Positions 43,610 through 54,576 of a stretch of 64,000 nt of DNA are shown piece by piece. Within the stretch, counting starts at the first letter, position 1, and every line of letters starts with the position of its first letter. This DNA comes from Alectoria sarmentosa (taxonomy: Eukaryota; Ascomycota; Lecanoromycetes; Lecanorales; Parmeliaceae). The position numbers and the translations under genes were made by a program. The notes below the pieces were generated by a model. It searched no databases and was not told the DNA's origin. It saw only the letters and a program-made list of their open reading frames with translations. Location: positions 124,001-188,000 of the forward strand of contig WOGZ01000029.1 of the NCBI GenBank assembly GCA_009733775.1, read 5' to 3'.

Positions 43610-45626
43610 GCATTGCAGTGAAGCAGATGAGGCATGGATGGACAAAGAATGCGGGCGCCGTAAAACGAGCGGACAGCGACAAGGTGATTGGAACTTTGTT
43701 TGAAGCAGCTCATAGAAGGACTGGGCTCTCGACATTATCCGCATGGGCGCTAAAGGATTCCGGTGCCTAAGGGGTTACGCTGTATCGAGAGGGGAAGACA
43801 CTATTTACAAGCTTTACATGTACTCTACATGAATTTAGAAAGGCTGGTGACAATGATCGAGAAGTTACTGCCGAAGTGAAAAGTCTGAATTGGCTGGGCC
43901 ATTTGTATCTCAAAACCAGTACGACGTCACGGATGGTATTGGCTCCCCTGGCATGCATCAAGCTGACTCGCATATAATGAAGCTGATTATTGCTGAATCC
44001 AAAACGCCCGATGTGATGAACAGCTTGAGGTTTGATGAGCGGTAAGAGCGAAAATAGAATGGAGGGCTTTGGTGCAAACCAACAGGTAGGGTGTCCGAAT
44101 TCGAGGGTTTCCCATGCATCTAGGGATGCACGATTGCACGCATCCATCGACTGACAAGTAGGGTAAACGGCGAAGGACTCCGGACCGTTCAACAGTCGAG
44201 ATGCTATCTCCTAATATTGACGGAGAAATGATAGAATCGGGTATGGAGCTCAATAAGGATAAAGCTGCTGTCGCTCAAGAGCTGAACTTCAAAGGATATG
44301 CTGTGGTGTTCTATGATGATTGTACAACAGTGCTTGTCTACTCTAGCGCAATCAATGCCTGACGTTCTGCTATTCTTCAAGGAGACCGTGACAGAGTAGA
44401 AGCTAATTTGGGTAGAACATGCGCGGCGTACTTTCCATATGCATCTGTAAATCCAACATCCTGGCCAAGAAGTAATCATGGAGCAGAGCCGAAGCATCGC
44501 GAAAGGTATACCGTGACTTCTGGAAGGCCAGAATATTTCTATGAAACGAAGAGGGATTTTCCGGGCGTACAGAGTCTACTGGCGTTCAAGCCACTGTCAC
44601 GGCAAGGAATCTTGTTCTTGTTTAGATCTAACATAAGCAATTGGGCCTGAGAAGTTTGCATTTAGATGTAGAAATCGAAACAACAAGATGAAGCGAAAGA
44701 GCTACGTAGAGAAGCCTCCTATTGCTTCTAACAGGTAGTCGAGCATGCGGAGTTCTAATCCACTTTAGAGTCATAATGGTATAGGTTGTCTTGGATCGAG
44801 TGTTTGAAGTTACATACTTGAGCTAGAATATGTACGGAGGTCTGCACCCTGGACGCCAAGACTCCTACGCCAAGATCTCGGATAGCGCCCTGAAGAGTTG
44901 CCTGGACAATGCGCTTGAAACTATTTCGGAATTATACCGGGCCTAATGGAAGTCTCGTGGTATGAAAGTTCTATTGACAACTTGTTGAGGAAACGAATTT
45001 CGTGAGAGCATTTTTACGTGTAAGAGCGTCAAGTCTTCGATTCGGGGTCTTAATACGGTAAGTCACATTCACATCATTGTATTTTGGACTTCGGAAGTCA
45101 AAGTTCCCCCAGGGGCGATGATATCCGGGCCTGGCATGGGGTGGGTAAAAAAGGGGGCGGGGAGGGTAAAGGGGGGTTGTATATGCTCAGACCCTGAATG
45201 TGTAAAATACAACCTAACCATTAGCGGTATTGCGACAATCTCTTGAACTGAAGATCTGTTGAGATTTGAAAAGGATACCAATAGAATTTTGTATGATAAT
45301 ATCACATTGAGGTGAACGAATTGGTACGCTGCGGGGTGTCAAAATACGTTACGAGATTTGCTACAGAAAATCATGTTAAGATTCTCTACGCAGGCTTACT
45401 TAAACCCCCCTGCCGCCCTTAGAGGAATGATCTCGGCGGCTCTCCCCGGGCCGCCAAAGGCGCCTGTGACGTGCATAAGTACATTAATTAAAGTACGGAG
45501 TCAGTATTTAGCATGCTCGGCACTCGCCATTGTCAATATTTTGAGCAACGTGCTGCAAGAGCTCACGATTTGCTACTGTACTTGAATGTTCGGCGTCCTT
45601 CAGGATTGGGGTCATTGGCAGCAGTC
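43610..45626. other. 2-kb gene-poor region
   Basis: No gene was recognised. Weak coding-like pieces on the plus strand are near 44229-44362 (FKGYAVVFYDDCTTVLVYSS) and 44408-44650 (GRPEYFYETKRDFPGV). They have no known family and do not join. They may be remnants. Confidence 0.4.
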
Positions 45627-47744
45627 ATGGTCAGAATTCCTGTACTCGGGAGGCTCTTCTGGTGCGTCCTACATTACTGTCTCCTCCCAAACCGGCCACT
45701 GACCAAGCCATGCAGGCGAGAGTATATCGCTCTTGCAGCATCTCTTATTCTGATATTTCTAGAGGGCTTGATAAGGGTCATCACGCTTGGGCTTCGTAAG
45801 GTCCTCGCCCATGGCTTTATCGTGCAGCTTTCTAACGTCTTTCAGCCCAACCAATCATTCGATTCTGCTACAACAGATCCAAGAACCTCTTCAACATAAT
45901 TTCCTCCGCACAAGACAGTCAATCAAGATCGAAACCAAAGTCAGTTGCTACGTCGGTCGCTGGCGCTTCGGATTTTGTGGATTTATGTGCGCTGTTCGGC
46001 TACTACGCAGAAGAGCACGTAGTTCAGACAGGCGATGGATACTTGCTTGGGGTACATCGTCTGTGCTCAAAGAGGGAGGGTGAAGAGGGTACGAGGGTCA
46101 ACGCTGGACGTGGTAGTGTCCAGAAGAGAATTGTCTATTTGCATCATGGCCTGCTCATGAATAGCGAAGTGTGGGTATCCTTGACGGAGAGAGAGCGATG
46201 CCTGCCATTCATGCTGGTCGAGAAGGGTTACGATGTTTGGGTTGGTTCATGCCCCGTATTGGTGATGTCAGTCAAAACTGACGGACCTAGCTGGGAAATA
46301 ACCGTGGCAACAAATACTCGAAGAAGTCCATCCGCTTTTCCCCAGCTTCCAACGAGTTCTGGGATTTCTCTATGGACCAATTTGCCTTCCGTACGTACAG
46401 TCCGGGGCTATTTCTCCTTATTTGGTATTAAGGTTGAGTCGGAAGACCTGCTTCGGGAGCAGACCGACCTTTTCGATTCTCGAGACCTGTCTTGCAACTC
46501 AATCAAGAAGGAACGCTGACCCAGAAATGTGCATAGATGATGTTCCAGACAGCATCGATTACATTCTCGCAACTACGTCGCAATTATCCCTATCTTATGT
46601 TGGCTTCTCCCAGGGCACCGCTCAGGCCTTCGCAACGCTGTCCATCCACCCTACTCTCAATGACAAGGTCGACGTCTTCATTGCTTTAGCCCCGGCCATG
46701 TCACCTGCCGGTCTTCGGAACGGGGTCGTCGACGCTTTGGTCAAAGCTTCTCCAGAGGTTCTTTTCTTAGCTTTCGGACGCCGGAGCATACTCAGCTCTG
46801 CAACCATGTGGCAGTCTATCTTGTACCCGCCGATATTTGTCCGCATCATTGACATGTCGCTCTCATTTCTCTTTGATTGGTCAGGCAAAAATATCAGTAT
46901 CGACCAAAAGCTTGCTGCATACCCCCATCTGTACTCCTTCACAAGTACAAAGAGCGTGGTACATTGGTTCCAGATAATAAGAAACAAGAGCTTCCAGATG
47001 TTTGATGATGATGTCCAAGCGCCTTTGAGCCTTGGTGCGAGTGACAGATACTATAGGGTTGCGAAATTCCCAACCAGAAACATCAAGACGCCGATCGTTT
47101 TGGTGTACGGTGGAAGTGACAGTCTAGTCGATATCAGAGTCATGCTCAAAGAGCTTCCTAGGCATACAGTCGCAAAGGAAGTACCCCATTTTGAGCACCT
47201 TGACTTCTTGTGGGGCCAGGAAGTTGAGAGATTGGTGTTCCCCCATGTGTTCGACGCCCTGTCAGAATATGCTGGTCGAGACCATTTGAAGTCACCAGAG
47301 CTTACATACAAGAGTAATGGGAATAGGCGCCTTGCAATCAATAGATATTCAAGCTGCCCAGAAGATGAGCTGTCATCGAACACGATCGGCGATTTGAGTG
47401 ACAGTCATCTGGAGGTAAACAGCGGTTCAGCTAGACAAGATACATCGTCGGCGAAAGCATCACCACGACGCTTTTCTCCTACCACATTTCGAAATCGGAA
47501 ATACGTTTCACCTCCCTCTTCATCCTCAACAGAGCAGACGTCGGCATCAATGGATGGCGCCGGCGATCGGAGAATAGGGGCACAATCCAAGAGCCGTACC
47601 TCGATACTAGGGAACAGCATCAAGCACACGCGTGAAAGGAGTGGTAGCGTGTCGAGTACGAGAAGCGTCGATAGCGTCAAGAGATTTGGGGAGGGAGGCA
47701 TAAGTATTGGTACGAGCAAGGCTACGACTGGGTTTAGTAAATGA
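45627..47744 (+). CDS. Steryl-ester hydrolase / acid lipase-like alpha/beta hydrolase
   Basis: The gene resembles yeast Tgl1/Yeh lipases, which release sterols and fatty acids at lipid droplets or the plasma membrane. Exons 45627-45661, 45716-45795, 45846-46240, 46291-46390 and 46537-47744 give 605 residues. An N-terminal membrane helix (REYIALAASLILIFLEGLI) precedes the lipase part: GYYAEEHVVQTGDGYLLGVH, YLHHGLLMNSEVWV, LVEKGYDVW|LGNNRGNKYSK, NEFWDFSMDQFAF|HDVPDSI and the nucleophile elbow YVGFSQGTAQ. The Asp region VYGGSDSLVD and His region VPHFEHLDFLWG complete the triad. The last 120 residues are Ser-rich and disordered. Intron 46391-46536 is a repeated-family copy. Confidence 0.9.
46391..46536 (+). 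repeat. introner-like intron, copy B (lipase intron 4, 146 nt)
   Basis: The blocks in order are GTACGTACAGTCCGG, ATTTGGTATTA, GGTTGAGTCGGAAGACCTG, CTTCGGGAGCA, GAGACCTGTCTTGCAACTC and GCTGACCCAGAAATGTGCAT, then AG and ATGATGT. It shares TTTGGTATTA (10/10), TTCGGGAGCA (10/10) and GACCTGTCTTGYAACTC with copy A, some 44 kb away. Confidence 0.85.
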
Positions 47745-49372
47745 TGGCCGCCCATCGTAAGCCATAAGAAGCCATCTGAACACCGAGTTGTAGGCCATAA
47801 TTCAAAGAAATCAGGCAATGATGGAAGTTGAGCCACTTGAATGAAATTCCACTGCTTGTTGGCGACCACTGTGGTTTCAAAATAATGGCAGACGCCCGGA
47901 GACTTTCAAAGGAAGCAATACTCGGGGGTTAGAACAGAAGCTCATTTCTGCTACGGCTCATAACTTTACAAAGCCCACTGACAGCACGATTGCGTTCTCA
48001 GATCTCTCAAATTCTCAACGATATCCGAGGTAACACTCTCTGGCAAAACTGAAAGTGCCTTGATAATCTCGACCTCAATCTCCCTGGCGATAACGCTGGC
48101 GGACTTAATGGTCAGGTCATGGAGAATGATGAGAAGAGAGAAAACTACATTTCAGCCGGGAAATGTTCACTAGCCATGAAGAAATCCAAGCTGCGATCCA
48201 GAGGCCTCGAAAGGTCCATCCATTCGAATTCAACAATACATCGGATCATGAGCTCCTCGAGTCTGTGGCTCGAGATGTGAATTATCAACGGAGTTTGCAT
48301 GCACGTCGACGTGTAAATTGAGCGAAAGGCAGAAGATTGTGGACGCTGACTGAACGATTCCAAGAGGAAAAGTAGAGGAAGATGGATTTGACGGAGAGAG
48401 CGAGATGAAGGATGAGGAGTTGAAAAGCTGAAAGCTGAAGGCCATGAGCGTTGCTACCCTGAAGAGAGCTGAACAGCAAGCCCAAAGTTCTCGCTGAAGC
48501 ATCTTTCAACATTGTGTTCCTTTTTGCTTTAATTCGTTCAGGCAATCATGTGACTTTGCCACTCACTGCTAGAGGAAAGAAGCAGTCCCGGTAGCCTCGA
48601 GAAGAGTATTGATGTGGATAGAAATTGGGAAGCGAGGAAGAGGAAGAGGAAGAGGAAGAGGAAGAGGAAGCGTCAGCCAAGAGGTGTCACGGGAGTTTAT
48701 TTTAGAGTTCAGATTGCAGGGTTCATCGGCCAAACAAATCTCCGACATAAATGAAGAATTCTGGGGTTGCCCTTGAAAAGCAATGAATGACAAGGAACCT
48801 GGGAAGGAGCAAAGAAGGCATCGTTCAAGTTCCATCACCAGATGCTTCACAGTCCACAGTCCACAGTCCACAGTCCACAGTCCACACGCAGCTCGGCAGA
48901 ATATCAATTTCCTGCGGTTACGAGGCCAGATACGAGGCGAGCCAGGCCAGACTGAGTAGCAGAGTGTAAGTAGTAGACTATGTAGCAACCGTCGGTTCCA
49001 TGTCCGTAGTGATCGTCAATGTACACTACTACTACACTACTACACCACTACACTAACTGTACTACTTTATCTCTGCCACTGCTGCTGTAGCCGAGGCCAG
49101 CCTTGTGCTTGCAAGCGACTCCAGAACGCCATTTATTATTCATCTCAATCATTTCACTTCTCCTTACCCCCCTCTCAGCTCTGTCAATAATCTGCCTCCT
49201 TTTGACGAAACATCTTCCTTTGATTGTGGCATTCAAAGGCTTGCTCCTAAAGTAAGTCATCAGCCGCGTCACCACGGTGGTGACGGGGTGGTAAGCTTCA
49301 ATACTCTGGACCGCCAACTCTGCCTGCAGCTTCGAGTCAATCTCACTTTCATTGGATCAAAAGAACAGAGTC
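47745..49372. other. intergenic with simple repeats
   Basis: These 1.6 kb carry microsatellites: an AGGAAG run at about 48638-48672, CAGTCCA units at 48849-48886, and ACTACTACACTAC-like repeats at 49021-49065. No gene was recognised. Confidence 0.5.
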
Positions 49373-50429
49373 ATGGAGACTCTCGACCTACTATACCGGC
49401 GTGACGACAAGCAGCTGGCCGCATACAGGGCTGCTTGTACACTGCAAACATGTCCTATCAAGCAATCCTACTATGCATATCGACCATCGCTCTCTACCAA
49501 CGCTGCTTTCCTCGCCCTCTTCTCATTTTCCCTCTGCTCTTTTCTCCTGCAAGCAGCCCTCTCACGGCGCTTCATCGGCTTCACAGTTGCCATGGTCAGC
49601 GGATGCATACTCGAAGTGTTGGGCTACATCGGCAGAATAATGAGCTGGTATAATCCCTTCAATCAAGTATGTCTACCTCCTTCAGCATTGCCTCGCTGGC
49701 GCTATTCTCGCTCTATACCAATCCTACTCATAGAACGGCTTCCTAATGCAAATCGTTTGCCTAACTATCGCCCCCGCCTTTCTCGCCGCAGGAATCTACC
49801 TCACGCTCTCTCGCATTGTCATCACCTTCGGCCCCGCGAATTCCCACATCAAACCCCTTTCCTACCCGCGCATCTTCATCCCCTGCGACGTCATCTCCCT
49901 ACTGCTGCAAGCGATCGGCGGCGGCATGGCTTCTGTGGCCAGTCACCAGGACAAGAGCCCCAGCACCGGCGATCACATCATGGTTGCGGGATTAGCATTT
50001 CAAGTCGTCACCCTGCTGATCTTTCAGCTGCTGTGTTTGGACTTCATGATTAAGACTCTACGGAGGATGAGGACGATGGGTGACGCGGCGTTGGACCCCA
50101 AGCATGCAATGTTGAGGGCTAGTACGAAGTTTCGGGCGTTTCTGGTTGCGCTGGGGCTGGCAACTTTCTGCATTTTCATAAGGTCAATTTATCGGGTTGC
50201 TGAGTTAAGCGAAGGGTGGACGGGTGCTTTGATCGAGAATCAACATCTTTTCATTGGGTTCGAAGGGGCGATGGTTATCGTGGCTGTTTTGGTTCTGAAT
50301 CTTTTCCATCCGGGATACTGCTTCAGGGAAGGGTACGCGCAGAAGAAGTATAAGAATCTTCTTCGGAGAAAGGGAAAGAGAAGCGAGGACGTCGGGGATG
50401 AGAAAGGCAGTCCGATTCGAGACGGGTAG
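49373..50429 (+). CDS. RTA1-like seven-helix membrane protein
   Basis: RTA1/RSB1 family proteins are fungal plasma-membrane proteins linked to lipid (long-chain base) translocation and drug tolerance. Exons 49373-49666 and 49734-50429 give 329 residues. Family blocks are ILEVLGYIGRIMSWYNPFNQ, NGFLMQIVCLTIAPAFLAAG, IYLTLSRIV, RIFIPCDVISLLLQAIGGGM, AGLAFQVVTLLIFQL, the sixth-helix FIRSIYRVAELSEGWTG, and HLFIGFEGAMVIVAVLVLNL followed by FHPG. The C-terminal tail is basic. Seven hydrophobic segments are visible. Confidence 0.9.
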
Positions 50430-51618
50430 TCTGAAGCAGCTACGCCTGCTCGTAGAGTACGAGGTACACCGGTAATGTCAAAGATGAGCGAAGGGATGCA
50501 GCAGCAGCATAATGACTTGGGCCAAACACAGATGTTAACGCCCCGTAATGATATCACGAAGGATTGATATATCATAACTTGTCCATAGACTTGGTGCTTG
50601 CGCAAGGTTTGCAGGAGAGCGGAGAAGTGCACAGTGCAGACTGCAAATGATGTAACTGTTAGTGCTCTTCCATGATGGCATGATTGCGGGATTCCATGAT
50701 GGTATCGTGCGGGCCAGCCTAGCACTGCGACAGCAAATATCATGTTGCGGAAGACGAACCGGATTTCTTTTGTCGGCTTGTTAATTGTGACGGCCTTTGC
50801 ACGAGGCAGAGCTTGCGCCAGGAAAACGATGGAGGTCTTTGGATGGCGGTGCTGCGGCCCCTGTCTGACGGCCAAAGACCTTTTCGTTCGAAGACAGCAG
50901 TTCAGGACTCCTCGCTTGCTCGACCACAGTGAAGTCACCGTGTATTCGGCGTTGGAGAATGCATCAAAAGTAATGAATAGAGGGGACAGTCTTGCCGGCA
51001 GAACTCTCAAGTCTGTTGAATTTTACTCAAGGGTGCGTTGGAAGAATCCTTGGATCTCGGATGGGTTGTATTTTGAGGCGTTGAATTCGTATCTTCTGGC
51101 ACCGATTTCAGGCTTTATCCTTAGCAAACATGCTTTTCACATACCTCGGCCTATCATAGGAATTACTACAACTCGAGTGCGAAACTGCCAATATCACTCC
51201 TCATCGGTGCGAACCTGTAGGGTTTGGCATCAGATTCGCCCCCGTGGGATAATAAAATTTTCGAGGTTCACTCTTTGACTTTTGATCATTCTCTGGAAAT
51301 ATTTCACGTAGCAATCGTAATTCAGTTCGAGTAGAAAAGGCTCTTGCCATGGATTTTTTTTTTTTTTACCTCACGCACTCTTGTGTTATTAACACACCAT
51401 ATCAACGATGACAGAGCCTCAAGCGAGTCTCCAAGCAAAAATGGTCCTCTCACCCAGGAATAGTCTTGATTAACGCGCCAACCCGCCCAACCAACCGTAA
51501 GGGGCGCTAGGGTACAAATAAATGCTGATTGATTAAGGAGAGACATGAATATAGACATCCAAATCTCCTTTTCTCGACTCCGATCCCGTCGTCATCATCA
51601 TGATGTAAAGGGACACGC
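50430..51618. other. intergenic, convergent 3' ends
   Basis: No gene is called in these 1.2 kb. An open plus-strand frame of 178 codons at 50742-51278 begins with a hydrophobic stretch but has no family likeness. Confidence 0.45.
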
Positions 51619-54576
51619 TTAAGCGTACACAACGAGACCAACAGCTGCGAGCACCACGGACAGGAAGACACCGCTGTGCGAGGTCTTGGAGGCCGCACCC
51701 TTGAAGGTTGCCGCAGTGGGTGATGGTGTGGAGGAGGCGAGCACCGAGACGCTACCAGACGCACCAGCAACACCGGCCACACCGGGAAGGGGGGAAGCAG
51801 CAGGAGCGGCAGGAGCGGCAGTCACACCAGCCTCGTTGGCTGCTGGGGTACCGGCTGCAAGACCAACGCTGGTGCCAGATGTTGCGAAGTGCATTTGGGG
51901 CACGGCGAGCTGGGTTGAGAGCAGTGAGGTTGTTGTGCAGCCGGGAGCCATAACGCCGGTGGCGGGGACCTGTAGCTGGCCATCGGTGATCTGGTCGACG
52001 AGGCCTGCGGCGACAGAGCAGGGGACAGTGACGGTGACGGAGACCGGGATGGTGGTTGATGGGACGCTGTTGGATGGCGCGTGGGTTGGTGCAGGACTAC
52101 CTGGGACCGGTGCAGTGGTTGTGGTCGTCTGGCCAGCCTCGACTGGGGAAGCTGGGGCCGGGGTCACAGTTCCGGCTGGGGTCACAGTTCCGGCTGGAGG
52201 GACAACGACGGCCGGGCTGCTTCCCGCTGGAGGTGCAGCTGGAGCTGGGCTGCTTCCGATAGGTGTTGAAACAGGAGTGGGGATGAGCTCCACAGATTTG
52301 GTGATGATGGCAGGGTGCTGGGGAACGTATTTGGCGCAAAGACCCTGGTAGCTCGCCATGGCCTGGGCCTGGAGCGCCACATCTTGTTCGTAATTGGTGA
52401 TGCATTCGTACACTTTGGTGGTAACTTCGTCCTGTTTGCAGTAGCAGTCGTAGTCCGTGTTGCTTCCGCACCCCTTGAGGTCGTAGTAAGCTGAGATACA
52501 ACCTTTGAAGGCGGGTGGCGTAGATGGCTGCGCGGGTGGTACCACAAGGGTGGAAGAAGACAATGGTGATTCGCCTGGCACCACTGAGATTGGCGAAGAG
52601 GGTGGAGGAGACACGGTCGTCGTAGTGATCGTGGAGGTCGAAGTGCTGATCACTGTTGAGACAGTGCTGGTAGTAATCACTGTTGGCGTCTGGTGAGGAG
52701 GGGTAATAGTCTTGGTGACTGGACAGGTGGTCAAAGTGGTCAAAACACTACATCAGAGTTTCGTTAGCTTACGCACTAACACGACTTCAAGCAAAAGTGG
52801 GCTACTTACATCTCGGTTGTAGTTGTAAGGACCACTGGGGTTGATGTATAAACAACTGGAGGAGACGGTACAGAGCTGGTAGTGCCAACTTCTTGAGGAG
52901 AGCCAGGGGTCGTGGTCGTGAGAGCAGGTGGCGGTGGCGGCGACGGCGGCAAGGCAGGACTTGATGGACCCGGAATTGGTGCGGTGCTACCCTGTTCAAT
53001 TAGGGTTGGAGTGGATGCAGATGACGGTGGTACGGCAGGGCTTGATGGACCTGGAACTGGTGCAGTGCTGCCCTGTTCAATCGGGGTGGGAGAGGAAGTC
53101 TTCTCTGCGCAGCGTGTGCAGGTGGTAATTGTGCTGGTGATCAAGCTGGTCTTCACGATGATGGAAGTGCTACCACTGACGACGGTGGTGGATGTCACTG
53201 GACAGCTGGTCACGGTAGTGTAGGTGGTCAAGCTAGTGTACTCGGTTTCGACCGGCACGGAAGTCGTGGAGGTAGCTGATTCAATCGGAGATGGCGAGGA
53301 TGGAGTAACCGACGGGGAGACGACGGGCGAAGTCGTTCCAGACTCAATTGGCGAGGAAGGAGTTGAAGATGGTGAGACGACTGGCGACGAGGTTGAAGAT
53401 GGCGAGACGGATGGCGAAGTCGTTCCAGACTCAATCGGCGAAGGAGTAGAAGATGGTGAGACGACTGGAGAGGTCGTTCCAGACTCAATCGGCGAAGGAG
53501 TAGAAGATGGCGAGACGACTGGCGAGGTCGTTCCAGACTTGATTGGCGAAGGAGTAGAAGACGGCGAGACAATTGGCGAAGAAGTCGAAGAATTCGCCGG
53601 GGAGACGACGGGCGAAGAAGTCGAAGATGGTGAGACGACGGGCGAAGTCGTTCCAGACTCAATTGGCGAGGGTGCAGAAGGAGTAACAGAGGGCGAAACC
53701 TTGGGAGCAGTCGAGAGAGGAGGGCTGGCCGGTTTGGAAGGAACAATTACCGGTGTGCTGACCGGCTTGGAGGGAACAACTACTGGTGTGCTGCTCGTTG
53801 CTGGCGGCTTCGATGCAGGAGGAGTAGAGCAGCTGGACGATGGGGCCGGCACGCAATCAAAGTTCATTCCAACAATGCCGATAGGGACATTGGGTCCCGA
53901 AGGAGAGCTTGGGTGAACGCAGACTTCATGGTAGTCACTTTGACCGCAATTATCGTTGTTGATGGTTGTGATCTCGTTAGCATTGCACGACTGGTGATAT
54001 GAGCATGTTTGGTTGCTGTTTTCGTTGTAGTGGGTAATCTGGACAACGGTAGGTTGTTCAACTACGATTTGGTGGGCGGTACATGAGTACTGCGAGCCAG
54101 ATCCCTTGTTGACTGTGATGCCGCTGCCTTTTGAGGTGCCACAAGTTTGCTTGATGCATTTTTGGTTCTGATCAGACATTAGTGTTGCTAGTCACGACAC
54201 AGTTCAAATTATTGCTTACGGTCGAGCCCGCAGAGCTACCTCCTCCACGCGGGAAAAGGCTTCTCTTGCTTTTGCATGTCATGGTGCCGTAATTTGCGTT
54301 TTGGACACCCATTCCCTGAACGCCGGTACAAGAGCCAGATGTTGGCTGCGAATCTTCGGCGCAACTGATACCACCCTTCTGTTGGTTGGTGCACTGATTG
54401 GTAGATTTTGAGCAAATAGGGTAACCCGGAGCACATTGCCAATCAGAGTCGCTTGCTCCCTGTTGACGATAGCATTAGACATGGCTCTTCTTCTATGCAG
54501 GAGCCCAGACACTTACGGCTGCAGCCTGCTGGACAGCCAGAAGGCCTAGGAGTGCCGAGATTGCTGTGAACCGCAT
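51619..54576 (-). CDS. GPI-anchored, Ser/Thr/Pro-rich cell-surface protein (mucin-like)
   Basis: Exons 54517-54576, 54220-54459, 52810-54167 and 51619-52747 give 928 residues. Exon 1 is exactly a signal peptide (MRFTAISALLGLLAVQQAAA). The next 200 residues are Cys-rich: CAPGYPICSKSTNQCTNQQK, KCIKQTCG, CSYHQSCNANE, YHEVCVHP. A Pro/Ser/Thr domain follows with tandem units like SPIESGTTSPVVSPSSTPSP. A second Cys motif (GCISAYYDLKGCGSNTDYDC, YCKQDEV, ECI, LCAKY; six Cys, CFEM-like but two short) lies at about residues 635-690. The C-terminus ends in a Ser-rich linker and the hydrophobic GVFLSVVLAAVGLVVYA typical of GPI signals. It is probably a cell-wall adhesin or structural protein; its function is unknown. 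Confidence 0.85.
53260..53700. repeat. coding tandem repeat of the mucin-like gene
   Basis: Units of about 54-66 bp (GGCGAGACGACTGGCGAGGT, then CGTTCCAGACTCAAT, on the plus strand) recur six to seven times with small changes and in-frame length differences. This suggests repeat-number variation. Confidence 0.8.

Noticed and set aside
48849..48886. Regular short repeats that might suggest a CRISPR-like array
   Set aside because: They are direct 7-bp microsatellite units without spacers, in a eukaryotic genome.
50742..51278. 178-codon plus-strand frame with a hydrophobic N-terminus
   Set aside because: No cleavage-site pattern or family likeness, and it lies in a convergent 3' region.
51686..52351. 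221-codon plus-strand Gly/Val/Ala-rich open frame
   Set aside because: Antisense of the last exon of the mucin-like gene; open only because of codon bias.
53224..53916. 230-codon plus-strand open frame, acidic and repetitive
   Set aside because: It is the antisense of the Pro/Ser repeat of the GPI-anchored protein; the sense frame has signal peptide, introns and GPI signal.
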